Shown here one piece after another: positions 60,701-64,000 of a DNA stretch of 64,000 bases. Under the pieces are notes generated by a model. It did not search any database. It was not told the DNA's origin and worked only from the letters and a program-made list of their open reading frames with translations. A program made the position numbers and the translations under genes. How positions within the stretch are numbered: the stretch's first letter is position 1; each line of letters begins with the position of its first letter. This DNA is from Actinernus sp. WN-2022 (Eukaryota; Cnidaria; Anthozoa; Actiniaria; Actinernidae), in NCBI GenBank assembly GCA_030867875.1, contig JAOWCC010000271.1, forward strand, positions 310,001 to 374,000. Direction: 5' to 3'.

Positions 60701-63700
60701 CGCTGAGGAAAAAACTATAAGTCAGTACTAAGAGATTAAATATAAATAACGCTAAGAACTTCAAGTCTGAAATATGAATCAGACATGAGTACATGATTTA
60801 GTTCCAATCGAGATGTAATGCGAATTATAAGCGAATAGCGGGTAAAACTAATTAGATCAACTAGATAAACCGCGAACAAACTGACTTAAAGTCCGTAAAA
60901 TAACATGTCCTCCATACGCCTGATTCTGACTATACTATCATCAGTGAACTTGACTAAGATTTTCCCATCGCTTGTCCATACTTGTAAATCAGGCTTTTCC
61001 CTTCGAATGATATCGAAAAGCTTCTTGTTTCGTGCAGTCAAATCCTCATTCACATACAGTCTCTTACCTCTCAAATTTCTCTTAGCCTTCATGATACGGC
61101 TCTTTATCTCGTAAGACCCGAGTTTTACAATAATGGCTCTCGGCACTGATTCTTTGTCTTCTCCAGGGCTTCGGGGCTTTCCAACACGGTGCGCCCTATC
61201 AATTTCACTTTTGGCAATTTTGCATTTTAGATCGTTGTCAGCAAAGGCGACGATCTTGTCATAACAGTTTTCACCATCTTCCTCCGCAATACCATGAACG
61301 TGTATATTGTATCTTCTCGAGTATTGCTCATTATCATCGGCCTGTAGTTTTACAGCAGCAAGCTCTCGAGTTATTTCGTCTACGCGTCTTTCAAGGGGCT
61401 TAACCGCCTTCTCAACCTCCTCTTTCACAGCTTGGCCGACTATTGACTTCGTTATCTCCTTCATTAAATTCTTGAAATGCTCCGAGCTAATATACTTATC
61501 AAATTGTTGATTTAAAACATTTTCCATTACATTTTGGAACCCATCTGATGCAAAGTAAAGTTCGAATTCTTTTCGCGGGTCTTTATCGGGTCTAAAACCG
61601 ATAAAACACTACTGCTTGTTTATTAAACAGTACTTCTGGTCTAATTGAAGGGCTGTTTTGTGCTATAAGGGACCAAGTGCCCTCTTCAGGATGTTTTTTT
61701 TCTTTTGAAATTTCGATTAAAAATACCAAAAGTGAGTACACAGTAGCTTAAAAAACGTCTTGAAAAGGGCACTTGGTCCCTTAAGCTTGTGGCACACAGC
61801 CCTTCAATGTCAACACCAATACAAAGTCTACATGTGCTCCTTAGTGTTACATGTATTGCATATATATATGATTTGTGGCAGCATATAATATGTTAAACTC
61901 GGTTTCTCCCAGGGAACCCATAATCTATATGCTACCATTATGAGTGCAGAGGAACAGAACAGGGAGGAGGGAGAATTGGCCAAAAAAAATCAGGGAGGGT
62001 GAACTAGGGAGGAAGAATTTAGCATACAGGGAGGAGGGAGAAAATGGGATCTACATACATGCTCTAGGGAGAAATTTTTAAACTCACTAGGGAGGAGGGA
62101 GATTTCACTACCCGTTCCTCTCCACTCCATTTTATAATATGTTAAACTTGGTTTCTCCCAGGGAACCCATATATACTACCATTATATAATATGTTAAACT
62201 TGGTTTCTCCCAGGGAACCCTGCATATATGCTACCATTATATAATATGTTAAACTTGGTTTCTCATAGGGAACCCAAATATGCTACCATTATATAATATG
62301 TTAAACTTGGTTTCTCTCAGGCAACACATATATGCTACCATTATATAATATGTTAAACTTGGTTTCTCCCAGGGAACCCTGCATATGTGCTACCATTATG
62401 TAATATGTTAAACTTGGTTTCTCATAGGGAACCCAAATATGCTACCATTATATAATATGTTAAACTTGGTTTCTCCCAGGCAACCCATATATGCTACCAT
62501 TATATAATATGTTAAACTTGGTTTCTCCCAGGGAACCCATATATGCTACCATTACTGATAATATGTTAAACTTGGTTTCTCCCAGGGAACCCATATATGC
62601 TACCATTATATAATATGTTAAACTTGGTTTCTCCCAGGGAACCCATATATGCTACCATTATATAATATGTTAAACTTGGTTTCTCCCAGGGAACCCATAT
62701 ATGCTACCAGTATATAATATGTTAAACTTGGTTTCTCCCAGGGAACCCATATATGCTACCATTATATAATATGTTAAACTTGGTTTCTCCCAGGGAACCC
62801 ATATATGCTACCATTATATAATATGTTAAACTTGGTTTCTCCCAGGGAACCCATATCTGCTACCATTATATAATATGTTAAACTTTGTTTCGCATAGGGA
62901 ACCCATATCTGCTACCATTATATAATATGTTAAACTTGGTTTCTCATAGGGAACCCATATATGCCACCATAATATCAGGAAGATTTGATGTTGGTGGCCT
63001 TCAGTCTTACATAGCTTGTGACAACCACTTTAAAAGTAAGTTGCATCTCCAATATTTAGTAAAGCCCACTTTTAAAATGCCCCATAGGAAAGAGGTCTAC
63101 AACTACATGTATGCTTAACTGTTTTTCCTACATGAATACTGGGAATTGGTTTATGATGAACATCATTTTTAAACAGGAAATTCCAGTCTAAAAGGGTCAT
63201 GGCCAGGCCACTGACACCTTCAGTTGTCACTCAGCCTTTGTACAGTGAACTACGATGCTGTGTTTGAGTGCTGATTGCTTATCAATTCAATGTTTAACCT
63301 CAAAGTAAGGGCTACACAGTTCTTAAACTGTCATGAAGTACCATTGCCAGATCTTCCCTCTGTTCAGTTGCTTGTTTAATGTTAGCAATCTAGCATTCTA
63401 ACTGGAGCATGATATGTTGCTTGCTTTCTTCACTGCTCTGCAATTTGAATTTTCAGTTCCAACGGCACGAGGCGGGTGTAACCCTTTTATACTAACACAG
63501 GGCTTGACAAAAATACAGTAACTTCAGCTTGCCCTTAGGGCAAGTTGTTCATGAGTTATACTTTCCCGAGACACTTTTGAACTAGCCCAAATGATTACAT
63601 GACAACTTCTAGCAAACTTGGCGATGTGGCTGACAAACAGTACTTGCCCGACGTGAAAATCTACTAGTCCCAGTGTACTATCGGGCACGAGTTTGTTTCG

Positions 63701-63992
63701 CGGCCTGAAACAGAAGTGAACCCAATAGCAATAGTGACTAAGGAGTCCCTAGGGTTGATTGACACGTGTCAAGCACTGTAACTTTTCTAAATCAATAAGT
63801 GTTTTAGGCTGTACTTAAAATTAGTCAAATTAATTTTGTTTGTAACAAAATCTATGTGATATGAGAGTGATTGTTTGAAAGTTAAAAAACAAATCTCAAT
63901 AATATTCACATGCATAACTGAGCCAACCTATCGTCACTTCACATATTTTTCCAGGTCAAGTGATGTCTGAAGTCATGGAAGGAAGCCATTAA
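21577..63992 (+). CDS. Sugar-1-phosphate nucleotidyltransferase (NTP_transferase fold), nine exons
   Basis: Exons are 21577-21768, 28618-28713, 29445-29530, 36879-36994, 37482-37579, 40404-40472, 41255-41313, 62950-63035 and 63955-63992, totalling 840 nt for 279 residues. Every junction is GT/AG and phase-consistent. This family joins a nucleoside monophosphate to a sugar-1-phosphate, making an NDP-sugar and pyrophosphate, usually in the cytosol. Visible are the N-terminal nucleotide loop GAGYGTRL with PKPLLPIGGKPL, a DGTTSNE...RLGAVADIQL block, VIGGD (Asp126, expected metal ligand), FMEKPSPEST, DAPGNFIRYL, and SGRFDVGGLQSY (Asp252, expected second metal ligand). Length suits the single-domain RmlA-like family. 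The exact sugar and nucleotide cannot be told. The protein looks closer to prokaryotic-type enzymes than to animal GMPP/UGP, but that is an impression. Exon 9 is the least certain. Confidence 0.88.
22238..22495 (+). mobile_element. tRNA-derived SINE
   Basis: GGGTGGTGCAGTGGTTAAGT (A-box) and AAGTTCGATTCCCGG (B-box) are spaced as in a tRNA, followed by a TTCTCCTGGTTCTC body. It lies in nucleotidyltransferase intron 1, in the sense direction. Confidence 0.8.
22499..23728. mobile_element. TTAA-flanked element with inverted repeats of over 200 bp, 1.23 kb
   Basis: The left end AGTGCCTATGAAATGAAAAA and right end ATTTTTTCATTTCATTACT are inverted. Pairing continues through GGCGGAATTGCCAAAATCTG and further through CAGGCTAACCATCCTCCC. 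TTAA flanks both sides (22495-22498, 23729-23732). No transposase ORF. It contains the palindrome at 23304-23380. Confidence 0.82.
23304..23380. repeat. Perfect palindrome, two 38-bp arms, 1-bp centre
   Basis: The left arm runs from ATTTTGTCGAAGG to GCGTTAAGTG and the right arm is its exact inverse around A23342. It would form a strong hairpin or cruciform. Confidence 0.95.
24200..24732. mobile_element. Inverted-end MITE, 533 bp
   Basis: GCTGTTATTACGGCTGAGCC at the left is the exact inverse of GGCTCAGCCGTAATAACAGC at the right, with TA on both sides. A second pairing block (GGTTTCATCCATC / GATGGGTGAAACC) follows inside. Probably Tc1/mariner-derived. Confidence 0.78.
25262..25290 (+). mobile_element. 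B-box-containing SINE remnant
   Basis: GGTTCGATTCCCAGC is an exact pol III B-box core. The upstream A-box region is not convincing. Confidence 0.35.
26930..27084. mobile_element. MITE, 155 bp with an 8-bp target duplication
   Basis: Ends GGCCATCCCTTCATGTAGG and CCTACATAAAGGGATTGCC are inverted over about 28 bp. TAAATCAG is duplicated at 26922-26929 and 27085-27092. The interior is a TATTG-type microsatellite. Eight-base duplications suit a hAT-like or Mutator-like source. Confidence 0.82.
28618..28713 (+). CDS. Nucleotidyltransferase exon 2
   Basis: Thirty-two codons from TNALYLENFQQWAADWP to VICDGTTSNE, phase 0 at both ends. The family has the order (V/I)V-TN-x-x-Y-x-x-x-F then DGT-x-S-N, which is what is seen here and which links exons 1 and 3. 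The acceptor is ACTTGATAG and the donor GAG|GTGTGA. Confidence 0.9.
29445..29530 (+). CDS. Nucleotidyltransferase exon 3
   Basis: It encodes SRLGAVADIQLCIEYMRDT and then DDADLLVIGG, ending in phase 2 at GG|GTATGT. From position 29481 onward its 3' part and donor form the founder unit of the downstream tandem array. The first, authentic junction differs slightly from the array units just after the donor. Confidence 0.93.
29481..36829 (+). repeat. Exon 3-donor tandem array, about 80 units of 91-93 bp
   Basis: Each unit starts ATTGAGTACATGAGGGACAC, covers the last 17 codons of exon 3 (encoding IEYMRDTDDADLLVIGG), the splice donor and about 40 bp of intron ending CACCATCAT. The units are nearly identical. 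They differ mainly at the donor: GGTGGGTATGT, GGTGCCGGGTATGT (+2 bp), GGTAGGTATGT, GGTGGTTATGT, and a rare GGGTATGTAGTC form (+2 bp). The array fills almost all of intron 3 (29531-36878). Most 91-bp units are out of frame with each other; pairs containing 93-bp units give short spurious ORFs. Confidence 0.97.
36879..36994 (+). CDS. Nucleotidyltransferase exon 4
   Basis: Acceptor TTTTTCCTAG; it begins by completing the Gly codon of exon 3 and then encodes DTLFFEDFSLNDVLQSFY. The DTLF directly follows VIGG in this family and supplies the catalytic-metal Asp. It sits 50 bp after the end of the tandem array and has a GTACAG donor in phase 1. Confidence 0.93.
37482..37579 (+). CDS. Nucleotidyltransferase exon 5
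   Basis: It encodes ETTKFGILEINVDKKVTAF and MEKPSPESTPSRWA. The pattern (F/Y)G-(V/I)-x-E-(V/I)-x-x-D-x-(K/R)-V-x-x-F-x-E-KP is diagnostic of NTP_transferase enzymes. The acceptor is ACTGACAG and the donor GCT|GTAAGT, phase 0. Confidence 0.94.
38380..39146 (+). mobile_element. Degenerate CR1-like LINE ORF2 3' fragment
   Basis: Translated pieces read HAFVTSKLDNCNSYYTASL, LQSVQNAAACILTYSKKND and KTLNNLAPVHLQELLTIYKP, the typical C-terminal part of CR1-clade reverse transcriptase proteins (family form SRLDYCNS...QNAAARL...GLAPxYL). Several stops and frameshifts, and a MITE insertion, show it is dead. Confidence 0.78.
38633..38883. mobile_element. TA-targeted MITE inserted in the LINE, 251 bp
   Basis: Ends GAGCGGTTTTCAGTTGAG / CTCAATTGAAATCCGCTC are inverted, with TA at 38631-38632 and 38884-38885. 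Removing it and one TA restores the LINE reading LTYKTLNNLAP, which independently fixes its boundaries. The interior pairs too (CAAACCAAATGC..., GCAAAACC). Confidence 0.88.
39923..40210 (+). mobile_element. tRNA-derived SINE, split by an insert of about 110 bp
   Basis: The head CCTCCCTGTTAGCTCAATGG and the AATAACTGAGTAGAAGG box match the copy at 19555. The 3' part (AAAGTGCTGTCTTTACATAA onward) resumes at 40146 after unrelated sequence. The B-box is mutated (CAGATTTGAAACTCC). Confidence 0.65.
40404..40472 (+). CDS. Nucleotidyltransferase exon 6
   Basis: Twenty-three codons, CPCFYVISHHSLPLVKEFLE then EKK, matching the family's 'lower lid' (C)-x-x-(F/Y)-x-x-(S)-x-x-x-L-P-x-(V/L)-x-x-(F/Y)-L. 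The chosen donor is AAG|GTACGA. A second donor 9 bases later, AGG|GTAGGC, keeps the frame and would add VRR. Confidence 0.88.
40654..40943. mobile_element. Inverted-end MITE, about 290 bp
   Basis: AGTTGGCCTTCCATGACCC at the left is inverted at the right as GGGATCGAAGGCCAACT, with further pairing over TGCATAAGTAAAA. It lies in intron 6, 180 bp after exon 6. Confidence 0.72.
41255..41313 (+). CDS. Nucleotidyltransferase exon 7
   Basis: It encodes GSPIKERDAPGNFIRYLQT plus two bases of an Arg codon. The DAPGNF(I/V)xxL motif is typical of the family just before the last strand. The acceptor is CGCTTTAG and the donor AAG|GTACCG. Intron 7 after it is 21.6 kb long. Confidence 0.9.
41528..42374 (+). 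pseudogene. LINE ORF1 (RNA-binding protein) remnant with frameshifts
   Basis: An ATG at 41528 opens MPPKSKKIFSKDSDHPTLE. After a frameshift near 41630 the frame reads LASLEDFLDRCLRQQSEQIN and a coiled coil (ALKAENGDLQLQNSKL). After another near 41930-41990 it reads ISISHRLPSAEGYIPPITVK and FTRRAARDKIYNMKRQLNK, ending FKARYLDQR. This is the coiled-coil plus RRM/CTD layout of ORF1 proteins in L1/CR1-type LINEs. It matches the intact ORF1-like protein at 50171. No ORF2 follows; an ATAAAGAAATGAAA-type tail occurs at about 43400, so the copy may be internally deleted. Confidence 0.75.
42375..43750. other. Intron 7, LINE tails and unassigned sequence
   Basis: Two A/T-rich tails resembling LINE 3' ends occur near 43395-43430 (AATAAAGAAATGAAA) and 43605-43640 (TTGAATAAAGTTGAAG). 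No gene is seen. Confidence 0.4.
43751..44023. mobile_element. Diverged copy of the TAGAGCGGTTTTC-type MITE
   Basis: GAGCAGTTTTGATTGAGTG at the left and AACACAAAAACCGCTC at the right are inverted and match the 38633 element. The interior has short direct repeats (AACCAATCAGGAGCA). Confidence 0.7.
44160..44345. repeat. Left subterminal array of the 11.2-kb element
   Basis: About seven units of 21 bp, CGTTTAAACGC then TTTTTCAGAT, with a GTTTAAAC palindrome in most. Reverse-strand translation gives a false leucine-zipper-like RLNDLKK repeat, a by-product of the 21-bp period. Confidence 0.9.
46201..46243. mobile_element. 43-bp miniature element with 18-bp perfect inverted repeats and 9-bp target duplication
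   Basis: TAGCCTCCTCCGCAGGCA and its exact inverse flank a 7-bp loop. GTTCAGACA is duplicated exactly at 46192-46200 and 46244-46252. The TAGCC ends and 9-bp duplication match the Mutator-like MITE at 14564. Confidence 0.85.
46426..46510. mobile_element. GCAATCTCGTTCCCAGAGCC-type MITE, 85 bp
   Basis: GCAATCTCGTTCCCAGAGCC at the left is nearly the inverse of the right end (GGTTATGAGAACGAGATTGC), with inner pairing CGCGATC/GATCGCG. GTGAGA flanks both sides. It forms part of a chance 252-codon ORF (46279-47037). Confidence 0.75.
47511..47601. mobile_element. Harbinger-like MITE, 91 bp with TTA duplication
   Basis: Inverted ends TGCACTAGTC / GACTAGTGCA lie between TTA trinucleotides (47508-47510, 47602-47604). 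The interior is a C-rich arm facing a G-rich arm with a 14-G run, which can fold back. Confidence 0.75.
49190..49350. repeat. Internal inverted copy of the 11.2-kb element's left end
   Basis: GCATGGTTTTCACATGGAC (49231) is the inverse of the 44370 region (CCATGTGAAAACCATGC). It is followed by AAACG and CGTTTAAACG words (49281-49345), as in the left end but in opposite orientation. Confidence 0.75.
50171..50686 (+). CDS. LINE ORF1-like RNA-binding protein, N-terminally truncated, 171 residues
   Basis: The frame reads ELNDTEQYSRRECLEFQGIP, then DISVSHRLPVSRNYKGN, AIIAKFVRRDVKELFYRARK, NIYINESLTESNKALF and FIWTSNGKILLRKD. These are RRM- and CTD-type motifs (QYSRR, SHR, FxWTxNGKIxxRK) of LINE ORF1 proteins that bind element RNA. 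Upstream the frame closes at a TGA near 50132 without an ATG. The coiled coil seen in the homologues at 41528 and 61527 is missing, so the copy is truncated here, probably at its 5' end. ORF2 follows 40 bp later. Confidence 0.85.
   Translation: MQAELNDTEQYSRRECLEFQGIPLPKDDSENTNRIIIKIGKLISVDIDEEDISVSHRLPVSRNYKGNRSEPAIIAKFVRRDVKELFYRARKKLKTLTTRDLGYDISNNIYINESLTESNKALFKECVKAKKDMGFTFIWTSNGKILLRKDEHSPVIHIKSKDDIVKKLLSR
50727..53810 (+). CDS. LINE ORF2, intact endonuclease-reverse transcriptase, 1027 residues
   Basis: One uninterrupted frame. N-terminal APE-type endonuclease: SALNCNIRSL (about 77), LTETKC (about 110), YRHPNG (about 190), GDFNIDLL (about 220), and TDHLPNF (about 288). Then reverse transcriptase: NYRPISLLSIFNKLLEKLM (about 590), FGFRAKHSTDHAVL, FLDFSKAFDTVNHAIL (first catalytic Asp), GIPQGSVLGPVLFLLYINDF, and FADDANLF (the YADD box as FADD). 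It continues with SNLSWKSQI and a C-terminal region without obvious zinc knuckle. It nicks DNA and copies LINE RNA at the target. The CR1/L2-group layout and (TTG)n tail fit. The intact frame suggests recent insertion, in the sense direction of the host intron. Confidence 0.93.
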   Translation: MTDCPKCLDIDFDISDRVEQLNILPRLSITSPVTNIPHLTNSDVDLNMPTDQNFNYYSIHDFHSNYDINECSSNNTSFSALNCNIRSLAANYDNFVHMLSALNFPFSLIGLTETKCKVDKELLTNVNILGYDLISEPSLSNAGGVAFYIKNNLNFSVRTDITTSKQDFEALWIEIDTVGQPNLLCGVLYRHPNGNLDNFTDYINLTIEKIHQENKLCLFMGDFNIDLLKITTHTASENFINDLGSLFFQPQILQPTRVTDHSSTLIDNIFFNSIEHFIISGNVVYDLTDHLPNFIIFNKFSSLPLNIKVHKRDYSKLDETALVNEIQSINWHSVFTSNLDSSSMFDSFYINISEIIDRHIPIKQLSRRELKFQSKPWITSAIKVSIHAKNKLYKKFLKTKSTYYHSKFKYYRNKLNHLLKVSKRQYYNEYFLENANDSKRVWSGIKQIIHFKPKTSKKIVKIVENDVEITDSIAIADAFNNYFANVGTNLAKIIPNVQTSPLDYIKSPLCNSFYVFPTTAAEIETEISNLKTGKATGPYSIPVSVLKILSVVISKPLETLFNASFSTGIVPSNLKLANVIPVYKKDSQYCLCNYRPISLLSIFNKLLEKLMCSRLLDFLEKEKIFFEKQFGFRAKHSTDHAVLSIIDKIQRAIDERDFSCGIFLDFSKAFDTVNHAILIKKLEHYGIRGIAKNWFISYLSNRQQTVTVNNTTSGSATISCGIPQGSVLGPVLFLLYINDFHLCSDLFDFHLFADDANLFYRHKNLSTLESNINNELINIHVWLCANKLSLNIDKSNFVIFHPPQRKVTLNVNLIISNTPLRQDNCIKYLGIFIDSNLSWKSQIDCISKKLKRSVGILSKLRYYVDISILAKLYYALIYPFLIYGMIAWGNTYPTTVQPLIVLQKKAVRIMTFSKFDEHSSPLFKILNIIKLTDLIAFHIAVFMFKFHNQLLPSVFNTFFTSVKSVHSYNTRFAAKQSYYLPKARTNYGLFNIRFQGPKVWNSIEEHIKSSSIRQFKQKLKNEFLSKY
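54920..55245. repeat. Right subterminal array of the 11.2-kb element
   Basis: About ten units containing CGTTTAAACG. The best-ordered part (55060-55215) has a 21-bp period, CGTTTAAACGATTTTCGAAA-like. It mirrors the left array. Confidence 0.9.
55287..55850. repeat. Host repeat right flank with nested hairpins
   Basis: 55287-55345 continues the repeat split by the 11.2-kb element (ATTTTGTCCAATCAG...). GAGTGTGGCCCTATATAAAA (55382) pairs with TTTTATATGGGGCCACACT (55462), and an outer pair GGGTCTTTATA / TATAAAGACCC encloses it. Confidence 0.65.
56469..57414 (-). pseudogene. LINE ORF2 C-terminal region, broken
   Basis: TWLVTMNASKSRPMNFSV and LFLNNESIKEVD (57414-57163), then HLGLILSSNLSWRNHI, STLCTLYLSLVRPL and a C-terminal RLWNDLSPTIASI (57191-56469). 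The expected YADD box is missing and a short GPLK-like insertion breaks the LVRPLLEY segment. Best match is the fragment at 2984-3613. Confidence 0.85.
57424..58088 (-). pseudogene. LINE reverse transcriptase core, broken
   Basis: Pieces read ISKASGHDGIGNKIIKLC (58088-57888), then ANVIPLFKKDDRQNKENYRP, VFLDISKAFDRVWHEALLYK and GVPQ (57909-57424). The frame is lost at the GxPQGSVLGPLLF box. Confidence 0.85.
58690..59575. mobile_element. Element inserted in the reverse-strand LINE
   Basis: It interrupts the LINE between its endonuclease and linker. The left end has GTTTTATCAAGT...ACTTGATAAAAC (58679-58737), a hairpin. The right end (59490-59580) carries the AGGTATAAAGGAGCATG...CCTCATG-like repeat that is also the target of the 11.2-kb element. 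Precise ends are not fixed. Confidence 0.55.
59595..60526 (-). pseudogene. LINE ORF2 endonuclease region with 2A-like motif, frameshifted
   Basis: The 60526-60053 frame reads a hydrophobic segment (FLFSLIFLAIVVRFLLIIS), then GNVEVNPGP (60358-60332) and HLNSRSLFS...CSETWLD of the APE domain. A frameshift near 60110-60140 moves to LCWVEIKLVKHTFLCGVCYR, VLIGDFNTHYDLQTPS and DHCIVFGKI (59595-60107). The GDFN and SETWLD motifs are endonuclease active-site boxes. 2A-like peptides upstream of APE domains are known from some LINEs of marine invertebrates. Confidence 0.82.
60886..61527 (-). CDS. LINE ORF1 protein, intact, 213 residues
   Basis: It opens MENVLNQQFDKYISSEHFKN, has a coiled coil (VEKAVKPLERRVDEITRELA), then QYSRRYNIHVHGIAEEDGEN, IDRAHRVGKPR, AIIVKLGSYEIKSRIMKAKR, RLYVNEDLTARNKKLF and VWTSDGKILVKF. 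This is the coiled coil-RRM-CTD layout of LINE ORF1 RNA chaperones, at about the usual length. It has no stops although its ORF2 is broken. Confidence 0.88.
   Translation of the reverse strand: MENVLNQQFDKYISSEHFKNLMKEITKSIVGQAVKEEVEKAVKPLERRVDEITRELAAVKLQADDNEQYSRRYNIHVHGIAEEDGENCYDKIVAFADNDLKCKIAKSEIDRAHRVGKPRSPGEDKESVPRAIIVKLGSYEIKSRIMKAKRNLRGKRLYVNEDLTARNKKLFDIIRREKPDLQVWTSDGKILVKFTDDSIVRIRRMEDMLFYGL
61646..61807. mobile_element. GAAGGGCTGT-type MITE, about 160 bp
   Basis: TTGAAGGGCTGTTTTGTGC at the left is roughly inverted as GTGGCACACAGCCCTTCAA at the right. Inner pairing AAGGGACCAAGTGCCC / GGGCACTTGGTCCCTT is perfect. Same family as 16833-16966. Confidence 0.8.
61942..62134 (+). repeat. 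Purine-rich GGGAGGAGGGAG repeats between acceptor-array copies
   Basis: This insert separates the first acceptor-array copy from the rest. It carries several AGGGAGGAGGGAGA-type runs (near 61961, 62005, 62029 and 62090) with few pyrimidines, so the plus strand could form G-quadruplexes or a triplex. I see no coding potential or inverted ends. Confidence 0.7.
62135..62970 (+). repeat. Exon 8-acceptor tandem array, about 16 units of about 52 bp
   Basis: Each unit reads TATAATATGTTAAACTTGG, then TTTCTCCCAG, then GGAACCCATATATGC and TACCATTA. It therefore contains the pyrimidine tract, AG acceptor and first coding bases of exon 8. The final unit runs into the real exon (acceptor TTTCTCATAG). A further diverged copy lies at about 61886-61940, cut off by a purine-rich insert. 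Minor variants include CTCATAGG and CCATATCTGC. Confidence 0.95.
62950..63035 (+). CDS. Nucleotidyltransferase exon 8
   Basis: It completes the Arg codon and encodes EPIYATIISGRFDVGGLQSY and then IACDNHFK. The family motif here is (F/W)D-(I/V)-G with the second metal-binding Asp. The acceptor TTTCTCATAG and the first ~18 exon bases are the last, authentic member of the upstream 52-bp tandem array. The donor is AAA|A GTAAGT. Confidence 0.92.
63498..63778. mobile_element. hAT-like MITE in intron 8
   Basis: Ends CAGGGCTTGACA and TGTCAAGCACTG are inverted and resemble hAT termini. An 8-bp duplication is not clear. An internal CTTGCCCTTAGGGCAAG palindrome is present. Confidence 0.55.
63955..63992 (+). 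CDS. Nucleotidyltransferase exon 9 (putative terminal exon)
   Basis: A good acceptor (TATTTTTCCAG) is followed by an in-phase reading SQVMSEVMEGSH and TAA, which makes the whole CDS exactly divisible by three. The peptide is too short to confirm by homology, and a further exon beyond the window is an alternative. Confidence 0.62.
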
Positions 63993-64000
63993 AAGGCTGT

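Larger units (their letters stand above)
55855..61560 (-). mobile_element. Degenerate full-length CR1/L2-like LINE, reverse strand, split by an insertion
   Basis: From right to left: intact ORF1 (61527-60886), a 2A-like motif and endonuclease start (60526-60053), the rest of the endonuclease (60107-59595), an inserted element (about 58690-59575), a linker (58687-58448), reverse transcriptase pieces (58088-57888, 57909-57424), then fragments to 56469 and an A/T-rich tail at 55855-55880. Frameshifts and a lost YADD region show ORF2 is inactive. Same subfamily as the copy at 2137-3759. Confidence 0.88.

Noticed and set aside
62885..63118. 77-codon ORF over exon 8
   Set aside because: It starts within the acceptor array and runs past the real donor. 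Only 62950-63035 is supported as exon.

Overview
This is an animal nuclear genome window: AT-rich, with short exons, long introns and canonical GT/AG splice sites, and crowded with non-LTR retrotransposons, tRNA-derived SINEs and small inverted-repeat elements. The repeat style (CR1/L2-like LINEs with a 2A-like peptide, SINEs with a CCTCCCGGTTAGCTC head, many MITEs) and the gene content suggest a marine invertebrate, most likely an anthozoan cnidarian such as a stony coral. That assignment is inference, not proof.

Two protein-coding genes can be assembled completely, and they sit head to head with 354 bp between their start codons. On the minus strand (12357-21222) is a five-exon ferroportin/SLC40A1-like iron exporter of 721 residues. 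On the plus strand (21577-63992) is a nine-exon sugar-1-phosphate nucleotidyltransferase of 279 residues. All exon phases fit and every junction has GT/AG ends. The second gene spans 42.4 kb for only 840 coding bases because its introns have swollen.

The most unusual structure is in the nucleotidyltransferase gene. Two of its exon-intron junctions have each been amplified into a tandem array. The 3' end of exon 3 with its splice donor is repeated about 80 times as a 91-93 bp unit (29481-36829), and this array contains an internal duplication of about 3.3 kb. The splice acceptor and first bases of exon 8 are repeated about 16 times as a 52 bp unit (about 62135-62970), with one more detached copy upstream. 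So one gene carries dozens of decoy 5' splice sites at one intron and a row of decoy 3' splice sites at another.

Region by region: 1-12.3 kb is gene-free and holds a truncated LINE, a pogo-like element, a 2.4 kb element with subterminal repeats, nested SINE/MITE insertions and a 7 x 41 bp minisatellite. 12.4-21.2 kb is ferroportin with MITEs and SINEs in its introns. 21.6-41.3 kb holds nucleotidyltransferase exons 1-7. 41.3-62.9 kb is intron 7: an ORF1-type LINE fragment, an 11.2 kb inverted-repeat element (about 44106-55286) with 21-bp-phased palindrome arrays at its ends and a nearly full-length LINE inside it, then a degenerate reverse-strand LINE carrying the 2A-like motif. 62.9-64 kb holds exons 8 and 9.

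The two genes have no obvious pathway link. Their shared upstream interval may act as a bidirectional promoter.
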